DNA of 64,000 nt from Anaerolineae bacterium (GTDB taxonomy: Bacteria > Chloroflexota > Anaerolineae > 4572-78 > J111). The position numbers and the translations under genes are program-made. The notes beneath the pieces were generated by a model. The model searched no databases. It was given only the letters and a program-made list of their open reading frames with translations, and had not been told where the DNA came from. Each line of letters begins with the position of its first letter. Position 1 is the first letter of the stretch. The stretch covers positions 62,001-126,000 of the forward strand of contig JAKLJP010000018.1 of NCBI GenBank assembly GCA_023151115.1. The letters are read 5' to 3'. Below are positions 29,685 to 39,400 of this stretch, piece by piece.

Positions 29685-31031
29685 TCAGTTAATTGGGCAA
29701 GCTTCGTCGTCGTAACCCAGAAAGGTAGCCTTTATTTGATTTTTATTTTGTCCATCGCATTGGGCGCCACCAGCGGCCAAACAAATGCTATTTATCTGAA
29801 CCCTGGCAAAATGAGAGATCTGATAGTAGGCATTTTGCCCACTGCCTGGGCTGCCACTATAGACGGGGATTAGGATAGTTTTACCCGCCAGCGATTCTAA
29901 CAGATCGTTGACATCATTAGAATTAGCGATCCCTGGTTTGGTCGAGACGTCGTCGCCGATGCTCAACTGGGTATCACTGGGGTCCGTAACGTTTGTAAAA
30001 TCGTTCAAAGACATGCGCGGATATCTTAACTCATCCGCCAAGTAAGTAGCATTATTATTGCTTGGGCTAGGATTCCAGGTAATCCAGCCAAAGTTACCCG
30101 CCGCATCGCCTTCCCAGATATCAATATTTACTGCAGGCTGGGGATCATCATGATAACTACCCGGATTAGGGCCTAACACACTCTGATGGAACGTAATGGG
30201 ATAAGCCTCGCAGACTGGGCCGACGGTATCTACGTTTTCACCGCTGCGCGAGGAGACAATAATGCGCATGGCCGTATGAGCATACATCGGTACCGGGTCG
30301 GTATAGGGATTCGAAATAAGAGGGAAACCAAACAACTGGGGCTGGTTATAATACAATTCGGTGAAAATCACGTTGTTGGCCGCCGGAATGGTACCGCCGC
30401 TCTTCTTCAGTAATTCACAGTTAAACTTGTTGTTCTGGCGGGCTAAATCTGCCGCTACTTCCTCATAATCTAACTGGGTCTGGTAGGGACTGGTCAAGGG
30501 CGGAGCCGGAAATGTAGCCGCGTAGAAGTATTCATAGCCGGGCAAGCCTGGATGAAGGATCAAGTCATCGTAGGTTAAAACATTGGTACCGTTCAAATAG
30601 AAATCAGACTGATTGGGATCTACAAAGGCATCACAATCACAATCATCCATATCGTCAAGTCTACAGGGCATGGCCGTATCTACCACCACGTGCGAGACAA
30701 TCAAGGTGCTGGTTTCGCCGGTGGTAAAATCCAAGGGAAGCTGTTCGACCAGGGTAGTGTAGGTATAGGAGAGAACATCGTTATAGCCTACGGTAGCCCC
30801 GGAGGTAGTAGGATTATTATCTCTAATGGAGTAATCCAAATATCCCTGCCGAACAGCATAGCGAGTAATCTCGCGGTTAACATTGGTTAAAACGAGGTAA
30901 CCGCGCAGCGCCCAGCCAACTTCAAAAACGCCGAGGAGCATAAAGACCAAAATCGGAGCGGTGATTGCCAGTTCTACCAGACTTTGACCTTTTTCTGAAT
31001 TAGGTTTGAGGTATCGAAGCAGCTCTTTCAT
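29685..31031 (-). CDS. TadE-like pseudopilin, enlarged
   Basis: 448 residues; ordinary TadE proteins have about 150-200. Residues 15-40 hold the processing signal (KGQSLVELAITAPILVFMLL) with Glu five residues after the Gly cleavage point, as in class III pilin-like substrates. The rest is extracytoplasmic, with many Asn, Asp and Tyr and several Cys (CRLDDMDDCDCD; the end CLAAGGAQC and DDEACPIN), suggesting disulphides or metal sites. It follows the TadG gene and shares its orientation. Start has AAAGGA upstream. Confidence 0.85.
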   Translation of the reverse strand: MKELLRYLKPNSEKGQSLVELAITAPILVFMLLGVFEVGWALRGYLVLTNVNREITRYAVRQGYLDYSIRDNNPTTSGATVGYNDVLSYTYTTLVEQLPLDFTTGETSTLIVSHVVVDTAMPCRLDDMDDCDCDAFVDPNQSDFYLNGTNVLTYDDLILHPGLPGYEYFYAATFPAPPLTSPYQTQLDYEEVAADLARQNNKFNCELLKKSGGTIPAANNVIFTELYYNQPQLFGFPLISNPYTDPVPMYAHTAMRIIVSSRSGENVDTVGPVCEAYPITFHQSVLGPNPGSYHDDPQPAVNIDIWEGDAAGNFGWITWNPSPSNNNATYLADELRYPRMSLNDFTNVTDPSDTQLSIGDDVSTKPGIANSNDVNDLLESLAGKTILIPVYSGSPGSGQNAYYQISHFARVQINSICLAAGGAQCDGQNKNQIKATFLGYDDEACPIN

Positions 31032-31114
31032 CGTTGTATCCTTTTCTTAGAAGGCGACCCGGCAACCCCACTGACTACCGAACCGCGCCCCTACACTACT
31101 AAATACCAAACTTA

Positions 31115-34093
31115 TTAGCCAATAATACGGACATAAATATTTGATAGAATCTGGTCGAAGATCAGATCCAGGTCGGTGGGTTTGGCCGCCGGGAAGTACT
31201 GCCCGCCTTTGCTCACAAAGTGGGTGTAGGGTGTGCCCCCGCCGCGCGGGTCGGTGCCGGTGGCCATCGCGGTCAGCAAATCCCGGTTGGCCCCCGCGCC
31301 GATACCAATAGTATAAAGGGTGACATTCGCTTCGGAGGCCAAGAAGGCAAAGTACATGGCACATTCAAAATCAGGGTCCTCGGTACCCAGTAAACCGTCC
31401 CACAAATCAGGCCGGCCGCCGCTGCCATTACAACTGCCGGGATTATTATTGGGCGAGCCGTCGGTCATGAGGATGATCACCCGCCGGGCTGCGCCGCGCC
31501 GGTCGCAGGCATTGCCGTCGCCGATCGCCGCCGTACAGACTCCACTGTTGGCAGCGTTGCCCGGCGTGCCGACGCCCAGCTCTTCCAGCCCTTCGCGCAG
31601 GCCTAGGGCGATATTGGTGCCACCGCCGGGCCACTGCTTCTCTACCGCGCTGATAACCTGGGTATAGGTAACCGGCGTACCTAGGCTGGGGTCATAACAG
31701 CGGGCCGGGTTGCCCAACTGGGTGGTGGCCCAGGTTAAACATTGCAGCTTGGAACGGCGACCCGTGCCAGGGGTATCGGTAGAAAAAGCCACAATCCCCA
31801 GTTGGTCAAATTTGGGGTCGAGCTTGCGGGCAAACTTTTTGACCGCCTCCTGGGCGCTGCGGATCGGCTGCAAGCCGGAATAGAGACCGGTCACCAGTTG
31901 TTCCTGGAGCTGGTTGGTTTGGCTAATCGGCACAATGGTGCAGCCAGTCCCGCTGCCGTAACCGCCTCTGGCATTATCGTTGGCCGTGCGCTTGCAGGTA
32001 CACTGGCTGGGATCAACCGTATAGCCGTAAGCCGGATTGCACAGGTTACAGGCTTCGCGGGTGGCCGAGCCAAAGCTGGCCGGCGGGCCGATGGCGTCGC
32101 GCCAGGCATTTTGGACTTGAGTTTCATCAGCATTCCCGTTAAAACCCGTTGTTTGGATGGTGCCGTCCACTCGCCGCCGCAGCGCCTCGGGGATGGTGTT
32201 GCCGTTCATATTAGTGATTCTAGCCCCTTTTTCCGGGGTATTGCCACGGGTGTCGTTGGTGAAAACGATCTTATCCACCATGTATCCGGCGCTGCCCTGA
32301 TACAATTTCAGGGTAGATTGGGTGCCCGAAATGGTGGGAGCATTACCCAGTAAAATCCAGCGCCAGTAGCCCGACCAGGCCCGGTTCGCCAGCCAACTGG
32401 AGTGCATCTGAAAATGCTTGTCTTCGCTAGCCGGCATGCTTTCGGTAGGTGAATTGGAGTAATCGTCATTGAGGTTATCCTTGCGCTGGCGAATATTCCC
32501 ATTATCCACCTGCCAGTAGATCGTCTTAACCCAGGGCGTAATGTTGTTGCCCGTGCCGCCACCATTGCGGTCAGGGGCAATCTGATCGGGGCTGGAGCCG
32601 GCCCAAGTATAAGCTTCATCCCCGCCGCCCATGGCCCTGATCCAGACGTAGGTATCACCATTCCAGGTGGGGGTAAAATCATACTCCACGTAAGGTACGT
32701 TGCTGGGGCCTTGCTCCAGGCCGGGGTTCTGGTTAAAGGGGTTACCCGACCAGCAGGCCCCGCTAAAGCCGCTGCCGCTGAAGCAGTCGGCATTGTATGA
32801 CGCCCCGGCCAGGTTGGGAATGTTACCCGGCACCTGCCCGTAGGTTAAGAGCGGCCGGGCGGCGATAAAGGCGCTACAATCAACTGCTACCCCGCCGTCA
32901 GCAGACGAACAAACATTATCGCCATTACCGCCGTTGCCATTCCCCACCGTGCAGTCAATCTGGTTGCCCTGTACATTAGGGCGGCAGACGTTGGAGGATT
33001 GGTTGGCTGGATCGCCGGCAGCATTATACTGGTCAGAGGTTTCGGCCAACCCGCTATTGCCTCGTGTACCACGCTGGATGGCCCAGAAGCCGTTGCCCGG
33101 CGTGCGCACATCCAGGCCCCAATCGCCGGTGAGATCAGAGTACAGTTCGGCCTCAACCACCAGGTATTGCAGGGTGCCGGTAATAAAAGGCTGCGGCGGA
33201 TAGGTGGTACACAAGGCTGAGCTGGGAATGGCCTGGTTGCCGGTGGCATTGGGGCCGCCGGCGGCGTTATCTTTCCATTTCTTATCATAAGGAAGGGGGT
33301 TAAAATAGCCGTTATTGGGCCAATTGGGGTCGTAGCTGGTGCGCCGCCAGCAGTCGTGGCAAATGGTCTGGTCTTCCATCGAGCCGGAAATGTCGAACAC
33401 GACCACCACATCCAGGCTGGTCAGGTTCTCGGCGGTGGCAGTGTCTTCCACCGGCACCTCCCGAAAGCCAAAAAACTGCATAAAACTCATGTTGACATTG
33501 GCCCGGCCGGCGACCCGGAGCTTGGTGGCTGTGCCCAGGTTGCTGCTGGAACACTCTTCATCATCGTCGGTATCGTTATTGTGGGCCTGGTAGCCGCCCG
33601 TATCAACCACAAAGGTGGCTCGCGGCGGGCGCTGCGTGGCCGAAATATAAGTCGCGCCGGTAATCAAGGTGGTGCGGGTAATCGGATTAATCAGGTTAGG
33701 TTCACCCACATTCCGCGCCCCGCCCGCCGGCAGGTTATAAACATGAGTTACCCCCTGGCTGTCAACATAGGTGGTATTGGAAACGACACAGCCGCGAATA
33801 AGAATATCGGTGTTCACGCCGACATCATAGCCATTCAATTGAATAAACTCGATGGCCCGGTTGATGGTATCCTGCTCATAGGGCAGCTCGACCACGGCGG
33901 CCAGGGCGGCGGCGTCGGCGGTGCGGTTGACTTTAACCTTTTCGATGTAAACCAAGCCCAAGTCTAAGGCCAGGCCCAGCATAGCAATCAGGCCGATAAA
34001 AGCAAAGGTGAAGATGATAATACTTTGCCCCTTTTGCTGCTGCAAAGCTTCTAAATGGCGCGCCTTTAGCTGTAATAAAAATTTTCTTAGCAT
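31115..34093 (-). CDS. TadG-like protein with von Willebrand A motifs and a long insertion
   Basis: 992 residues. The N-terminal segment (KGQSIIIFTFAFIGLIAMLG, then ADAAALAAVVEL) is typical of TadG, which is anchored by that helix. A VWA fold is indicated by the metal site DISGSMED near 233, an alpha helix with PIRSAQEAVKKFARKLDPKF near 745, the Thr motif GGGTNIALGL near 822, and MTDGSPNN near 877. About 500 residues lie between the first VWA strand and the rest, rich in Gly, Asn, Trp and Cys. This insert is likely the exposed adhesive part. VWA domains bind ligands through a metal; here it probably serves surface attachment. Confidence 0.88.
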   Translation of the reverse strand: MLRKFLLQLKARHLEALQQQKGQSIIIFTFAFIGLIAMLGLALDLGLVYIEKVKVNRTADAAALAAVVELPYEQDTINRAIEFIQLNGYDVGVNTDILIRGCVVSNTTYVDSQGVTHVYNLPAGGARNVGEPNLINPITRTTLITGATYISATQRPPRATFVVDTGGYQAHNNDTDDDEECSSSNLGTATKLRVAGRANVNMSFMQFFGFREVPVEDTATAENLTSLDVVVVFDISGSMEDQTICHDCWRRTSYDPNWPNNGYFNPLPYDKKWKDNAAGGPNATGNQAIPSSALCTTYPPQPFITGTLQYLVVEAELYSDLTGDWGLDVRTPGNGFWAIQRGTRGNSGLAETSDQYNAAGDPANQSSNVCRPNVQGNQIDCTVGNGNGGNGDNVCSSADGGVAVDCSAFIAARPLLTYGQVPGNIPNLAGASYNADCFSGSGFSGACWSGNPFNQNPGLEQGPSNVPYVEYDFTPTWNGDTYVWIRAMGGGDEAYTWAGSSPDQIAPDRNGGGTGNNITPWVKTIYWQVDNGNIRQRKDNLNDDYSNSPTESMPASEDKHFQMHSSWLANRAWSGYWRWILLGNAPTISGTQSTLKLYQGSAGYMVDKIVFTNDTRGNTPEKGARITNMNGNTIPEALRRRVDGTIQTTGFNGNADETQVQNAWRDAIGPPASFGSATREACNLCNPAYGYTVDPSQCTCKRTANDNARGGYGSGTGCTIVPISQTNQLQEQLVTGLYSGLQPIRSAQEAVKKFARKLDPKFDQLGIVAFSTDTPGTGRRSKLQCLTWATTQLGNPARCYDPSLGTPVTYTQVISAVEKQWPGGGTNIALGLREGLEELGVGTPGNAANSGVCTAAIGDGNACDRRGAARRVIILMTDGSPNNNPGSCNGSGGRPDLWDGLLGTEDPDFECAMYFAFLASEANVTLYTIGIGAGANRDLLTAMATGTDPRGGGTPYTHFVSKGGQYFPAAKPTDLDLIFDQILSNIYVRIIG

Positions 34094-34133
34094 AAATCCT
34101 CCGTATATCCACTCAAATACCGATGATGCGGGC

Positions 34134-34889
34134 TTAACTTCCAGGTTGGATCATCGTGACGATGCCCTGATTCGCGTCAATTGCAACGGTGTGTATCTGC
34201 TCTGTTTGATTATTCAAACCGGCCACCAACCAGACCGGGTTAGGATTGTTGGCGACCCGGCGCAGTTGAATGACCATCTCCAGGCCGGGGTTGCTGCCTA
34301 GCACCTTCGCCCCGCCGTTATCCAGCCAGATGGCCAGGGCCGCCGGGCTGTCAATCAACCAGGCCTCAGTTTCAATCGGCTGGGGTGGCAGTGTGACCGG
34401 CACGACGTGCTCAAGGGTCTCGACCTCGCCCTCCGGTGAGACCAGGGCAAAAAAGAGCCGCGCCTTGGCCGGCGAGTAAAACCGGTAAGTCCAGGTCGTC
34501 GGTTCACCCACCTGCTCCCGGCTGATCACCTTGGGCCAGGTGGCGTTTGCCGAGATCAACTGGGCATCGCTGGCCCAGCTTTGGGCGGCGGCGCTAACCA
34601 GGGCGTACTGGTTTAAACCCGTCACCTGCACAAATGAGACGGTATGGGTTGGCTGCGGCCCCGGCCGCGTCACCGCCGCTGCCTGCGGCGTTACTCCGGC
34701 AGCCGGCTGGTAGCGCAAAACCAAAAAAGTAACGGTTAAAACGCTGACACAGGCTAACGCCAAGACTCCGGTTAACAGGATCAGGTCGCGACGATGAAGT
34801 TTTTGCAATATGTCCCAGCCCCCACGTCTGGCCGAGGCGGGCCGTTTACGGACAGGGTTTCTTGATGGTAGTGTCTGTTTGGTCAACAA
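34134..34889 (-). CDS. single-pass membrane protein of the Tad locus, unknown
   Basis: 251 residues. A basic N-terminus (about 1-34) is followed by one membrane helix (LILLTGVLALACVSVLTVTFLVL) and an outside domain of about 190 residues that looks beta-rich (WTYRFYSPAKARLFFALVSP; IETEAWLIDSPAALAIWLDN). I do not recognise a family. The pattern of a short cytoplasmic basic tail and one helix suits an accessory part of the pilus platform. Start is TTG with AAAGG upstream. It lies 40 nt before the TadG gene in the same orientation. Confidence 0.7.
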   Translation of the reverse strand: MLTKQTLPSRNPVRKRPASARRGGWDILQKLHRRDLILLTGVLALACVSVLTVTFLVLRYQPAAGVTPQAAAVTRPGPQPTHTVSFVQVTGLNQYALVSAAAQSWASDAQLISANATWPKVISREQVGEPTTWTYRFYSPAKARLFFALVSPEGEVETLEHVVPVTLPPQPIETEAWLIDSPAALAIWLDNGGAKVLGSNPGLEMVIQLRRVANNPNPVWLVAGLNNQTEQIHTVAIDANQGIVTMIQPGS

Positions 34890-35120
34890 GATTAACCTTT
34901 TGCAAGATGGTTAGGCTGTTCCAAGATTTAAATCAGCCAAAACGTATTGCGTCTCGCTTGCGTGCCTATGGCGGCCTGTTCCGTTTATCTTTACGCAAGA
35001 CGCAACACGTAACACGAATCGAATAAACTATTACAACGCGGCGTAAATGACCCTACAGATCGTAGTGACGACTTTAGTCGTTTTGGGCAGGTTAAGCGAC
35101 TGAAGTTGCCACTACACCTA
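34890..35120. other. non-coding repeat region within the Tad locus
   Basis: Contains CAAGACGCAACACGTAACACG (34996-35016), like half of the inverted pair at 51049-51087, and the palindrome at 35062-35115. No gene is seen. Confidence 0.6.
35062..35115. repeat. REP-like palindrome
   Basis: GTAGTGACGACTTTAGTCG and CGACTGAAGTTGCCACTAC pair with few mismatches around an 11-16 nt loop. On the minus strand it could end the transcript of the BNR gene. Confidence 0.7.
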
Positions 35121-36470
35121 CTAACTATTTTTCCGCAGCAGCGGCAGGAAGACGCCATTACTATCCTCACCGCGATCATTGGTGGTGTTAGTAAAGGGGC
35201 CACGGTAGGTAATCACATAGTCGGCCGCCAGTTCGCCGGGACACCCGGCATCAACATCCCTCATAAACACCAAGTGACGGGTGCTGCCGGATACAGCGAT
35301 ATCTGGATCAACCATAAAATCGTCACCGCCGTTATTACTTAACAGATCAAACCCTGCGCCGGTAGGTGGATTGGCGAAATGGATGGTTGAGGGAGCGAAC
35401 AAGCTGCACTGCCCGGGAATTTCCTGCCAGACCAACGCGGCGCTGGTACTACTAATAGTCAGGCTGGGCCGCAGGCCGGTCTCCTGAGCCGGAACTCCCA
35501 CGGCCGAAGAGGCTTTGGTTTCATTAATATCGTTTGCGGTAGCGAGTTGGCCGGAGGGGGCATAAGTGGGGTCTGCCCAGCTACTGCCATTATCGGTAGA
35601 GGTGGCCTGGATCAGGCTAAAGTTATTGCTACCAACGCGGTGGGCGTCAAAGGCTACAAAAATATTACTCCCGGAGGCGGCGATGGTCGGGTTGTCGAGT
35701 CTATCATGAACACCTGAGCCAAGCACCTGAGCGCCCAGGGCAAAATTTTGGGTGCCGGTCCAGCTATGGCTTGTATCGGCCGAGTGGCGATATTCGACCG
35801 AAGTGGGGGTGGCCCCGCGCAGAAAGGCCAGGTGCAGCCGGCCGCCGTTGCCGCTCGACCAGGTAATAGCCGGTTTTTGGTCATTCCCGCCGCCAGCTAC
35901 TGTCGCCGGGCCAGACCAGCCGGCCAGGCTGTTGGCCGAGGTGGAGCGAGCCGTTTCGATCACGCCGTTATTGACCCAGGCAACGTGAATAAAGCCATTA
36001 CTTGAAACCGCAATATCGGGATTCTCAAGTGAACCGGCCGTGGCTGTCCGGACATTTGCAGAGCTAAGTGTACAGGTAGGTGGGGTAAGAGCAGCCAGGG
36101 CACACTGAGCAGATTGGATTGCTGCGCCATCACTCCTGGCCCACACCACGTAAATTATATTGTTGCTACCGGCTCTAAAGCTTAGCTGCGGGTTGGTGCC
36201 AAAACCGACCAAGCTAGAGGTTAACCAACCATCAGTAGCCGTAGATGATTTGACATAAACCGCACCTTCGCCGTTTTCCTGTTTGAAATAAGCCACAGCC
36301 ACAAACTGGCCGTTACTGCTGACCTCGATATCCGGCGAGCCGCCGCCCAATGAGGAAATGGTCACATCTGTACCTCCGATCTCAGCCAAAACGGGCAGGA
36401 GGAGACCGGCCAGAATACTCAAGGCCAGCAGACCAGAAAGGGCGATTTTTAACCAGTGAACCTTTTTCAT
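35121..36470 (-). CDS. secreted sialidase-like BNR-repeat protein
   Basis: 449 residues from ATG 36470, where a signal peptide starts (IALSGLLALSILAGLLLPVL-A). The mature part looks like a six-bladed propeller: repeated strands such as VAVAYFKQENGEGAVYVKSS, and Asp-box motifs (STDNGSSW is a good SxDxGxxW; SADTSHSW a weak one). Sialidase catalytic Arg triad and Tyr/Glu cannot be placed, so it is likely a binding protein and not an active enzyme. The C-terminus is NGVFLPLLRKNS; short FLPL/YLPL-basic endings recur on secreted Chloroflexota proteins in my recollection. Located between two pilus genes and probably cotranscribed with them. Confidence 0.7.
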   Translation of the reverse strand: MKKVHWLKIALSGLLALSILAGLLLPVLAEIGGTDVTISSLGGGSPDIEVSSNGQFVAVAYFKQENGEGAVYVKSSTATDGWLTSSLVGFGTNPQLSFRAGSNNIIYVVWARSDGAAIQSAQCALAALTPPTCTLSSANVRTATAGSLENPDIAVSSNGFIHVAWVNNGVIETARSTSANSLAGWSGPATVAGGGNDQKPAITWSSGNGGRLHLAFLRGATPTSVEYRHSADTSHSWTGTQNFALGAQVLGSGVHDRLDNPTIAASGSNIFVAFDAHRVGSNNFSLIQATSTDNGSSWADPTYAPSGQLATANDINETKASSAVGVPAQETGLRPSLTISSTSAALVWQEIPGQCSLFAPSTIHFANPPTGAGFDLLSNNGGDDFMVDPDIAVSGSTRHLVFMRDVDAGCPGELAADYVITYRGPFTNTTNDRGEDSNGVFLPLLRKNS

Positions 36471-36483
36471 CGAGCAAACTCCA

Positions 36484-39400
36484 TTAATACAAGTCAAGCT
36501 TGGTAACAACCGGGTTGGTATTGTTATTGGTGTTAGAGAGAATAACAGAACTCAGGCTGGACAAAGTTTCAATCTGGTTAGGATCCAGCGACGACACAAT
36601 ATGGTGCTCGGAGTAGAGAATGTATTTGATGCCGTTGGTGGTAGCCGGCAGGTTGTAGAAATTAAATTCGCCGTTCTGGATGGTAGTTGTTTCATACAGT
36701 TCACCGCCTTCGGCATAAGCCCACACTTTAACTCCGGTGATTCTTTGAGCGCTGCCTGCCGACGGGTGCAAAACCACTTCACCCTTGATCCGGGTATTGA
36801 TCACCGTAGGCAGCGGCTGAACCGTACAGGGTGATAAAGTAATGTTATCAAAATAGAAAGAGGTATTGTGACAGTTGAATGGCGGGCAGCCGGACGTCTG
36901 GTTGCTGTTATTATAAAAATGCAGAAACAAATCTTGCCCGGCGTAATCAGCCAGGCTCACCCCGCTAATGGGCTGGAAGTTAGCCTGGAACCTTTGCCAG
37001 TTACTGGGATTATAGGTAATCGCGCCCATATCACCGCTGGCGACCAGAACAGGAAGGGTTACGGCTGAAGCGGCATTGGCGCTGGTGGCCAGTACGGCAT
37101 AAAACTGGTCACTGGAGTCAGCGCCATCAACTTCCTGTTCCACGTTTCTGTACAACTCCAATCCCACGGTCGTGGTGGCCGAGATCAAGCCGGTGGGCAT
37201 TTGGAACCGCTGTGAGAAGGTAGGATTATTAGGCCCGCTGCGGTTGGTATCGGCCAGGAGGGCTTGGTTGCCGGCATAGCTGCTGGTGGTGGGAAACGTA
37301 CCATTGGAACCAACACCCAGCCATCTGACCGTCGGTTGGGTTTCAAACCCTTTCTCCTGGAGTGGGTCGGTACAGGTGGCCTGGCCCGGTGGAATATTAT
37401 TTTCAGGCGGCTGACCATTGGCCGGCGGACAGCTCCCCGGATTGTAGACCGTAAAGTTATCAAAGTCGGCGTTTTGATGGCTGCCATTAGTGTTGTTGTT
37501 CATAAACAGGCCATATCGAAGTTGGTTGCTCAGGTTAACGGTAGCCGTATGCACCGGCGCTCCCCACGAAGTAGGGGTAGTGGCCGATTGGACAAAGTAG
37601 AACAAAAAGGTATTGGTGCCGCCATAACGTTGAATACGCAGCCAAACCGGGTTGCCGATAGTCACATTGGCGCTTTGATAAACGGCCAGCGGCTCCGGCA
37701 CGGCACTGTCACGATAGACAACCTGAACCCGGTAGGTGTTATTGCCGGAACGGGTTAAGCCAAACTCAATCTTGGGGCTGGTAGGGCTGAGCGTGTCACG
37801 TAACTCCAGGCCGGCTTTGGCCCCGTTGGTGTTATTGGGCGCAGCTATCACCGCCACCCGCACATCGAGACCGCTGGTGCTGGTAATCGCGGTGGTTTTG
37901 TGGAAGAAGGTATAGCCGCCAGCCGGGGTTGGACCGCTTTGCAAGGCGTTATCGTCGCTGCGCAGGGTATTGGAGCCGTCGCTGCGCAGGCGCAGGCGCT
38001 GGTTGCCGGAGACTGTCACAATCTGAGGTGCTGTGCCGCCGTTGTCGCCGTTACCGTAAGGTTCTTGCGCCCAGGTAGACAGGCCCGAATTAAAGGTATC
38101 GGTGGTGTAGGTTGCTGTAGTACAGCTAAGGGTCAGGGTATTACTCAAGATGTTATTAAATTCGCTTAGTTCGTTAAAGATCAAGTTTGAGGTATCGGCG
38201 TAGCTATAAAACACGTGCGGCCCATAAGAACCGATAAAGAACGATTGAGTCAGGGTAAAGCTGGCTCCCGGCCCAAGCTGGTTGCGCCAGAACTTAGCAT
38301 CACCGGGGAAGTTATTGACCTGGGCCAGACTATAAAGCGGCACTTGGGGCGAAGGATTGAAATAGATATCAGTGTCAAAGTAGCGAGTGATCGTTACCGG
38401 CGAGGTATTCTGGATGGTAAAAGTGATCCGGGCAGAGCTGTTGAGCGTTGGATTCGGTGGAACCTGGATACTGGTCACGCGCAGGTCAGCGGCTCGTAAC
38501 GTTAGCTGGAAGGTAGCGATGGTCGAGTTATTGATGGTAGACCGGGAAGTAACCGGATAGGGTGTACCAAACGTGGTTGATAAACCAGGCGGTACATTGA
38601 CCGGCAAATTCTTTAAATCGTACCTTAACTGGCCCTGGCCGTTGGCGTCGGTTAAAATAGCGCCCAACGGCTGATCCAGATAAAAAATATTAAACGTTGA
38701 GTCAGGCGCATGATTATAAATCTGAACCGTGATAATACTATCGGGTGAAACCGGCGAACCCTCCAACACCAGCAGCACCGGCACCGGCAGAACCGTCACA
38801 TTTCGCTGCGCTACCAGATTGTTATTGGCGTTGCGACGCGACTCCACCGAAAAGGTAGTCGCTACGCCGGTGGTGGCAGTAAGAGGGATATTATAGGTAG
38901 CCACAAAGGACTGATTGCTATCGGCGTTAAAGGTATTTACCGGATTGCCGGTAGGAATAGGAACCCGCCAGGAACCAAAGTTGAAGTAGTAGGGATTATC
39001 CACCTGTGGATGCCTGTTAGCCTGAATATTAATGACAGAACCGGCCGGCCAGGTGTATCCACCATCAATGGTGATGTAAGCGCCATCTGGCGTATCAATC
39101 GTGATGTCCAGGCTTACTACCTGGTTGCCGCTGTTCATCGAAGCAGGAGGGCGTGGGATATTGCCACTGGCCGGGTGAGAAGAAATAGTATAGTTGCCAT
39201 CGGGCCAGTCGAATGGCACAGTCCAATTCGTCGGATTGGTCACCTGACCAGTAGAGTCGGCCACGTCAGTTCGGCCCAACCAGGCTTCGTTACTGCCGCC
39301 ATCGCTGATTTTTAGATCATACCGTACCCCTGGTGAGTGGCCTCTGAGGGTAATACGCATGGTTTCGTTCTGGGCAAAAGTTCTCAGCCCGCCGGCAATC

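Noticed and set aside
33356..33967. Plus-strand open frame opposite the TadG gene
   Set aside because: Antisense shadow with no start signal; the TadG frame has clear family motifs.
34996..35016. tRNA-like or small RNA gene in the 34.9-35.1 kb gap
   Set aside because: The pairing segments are explained by CAAGACGCAACACG repeats and a REP-like palindrome; no cloverleaf or CCA end can be drawn.
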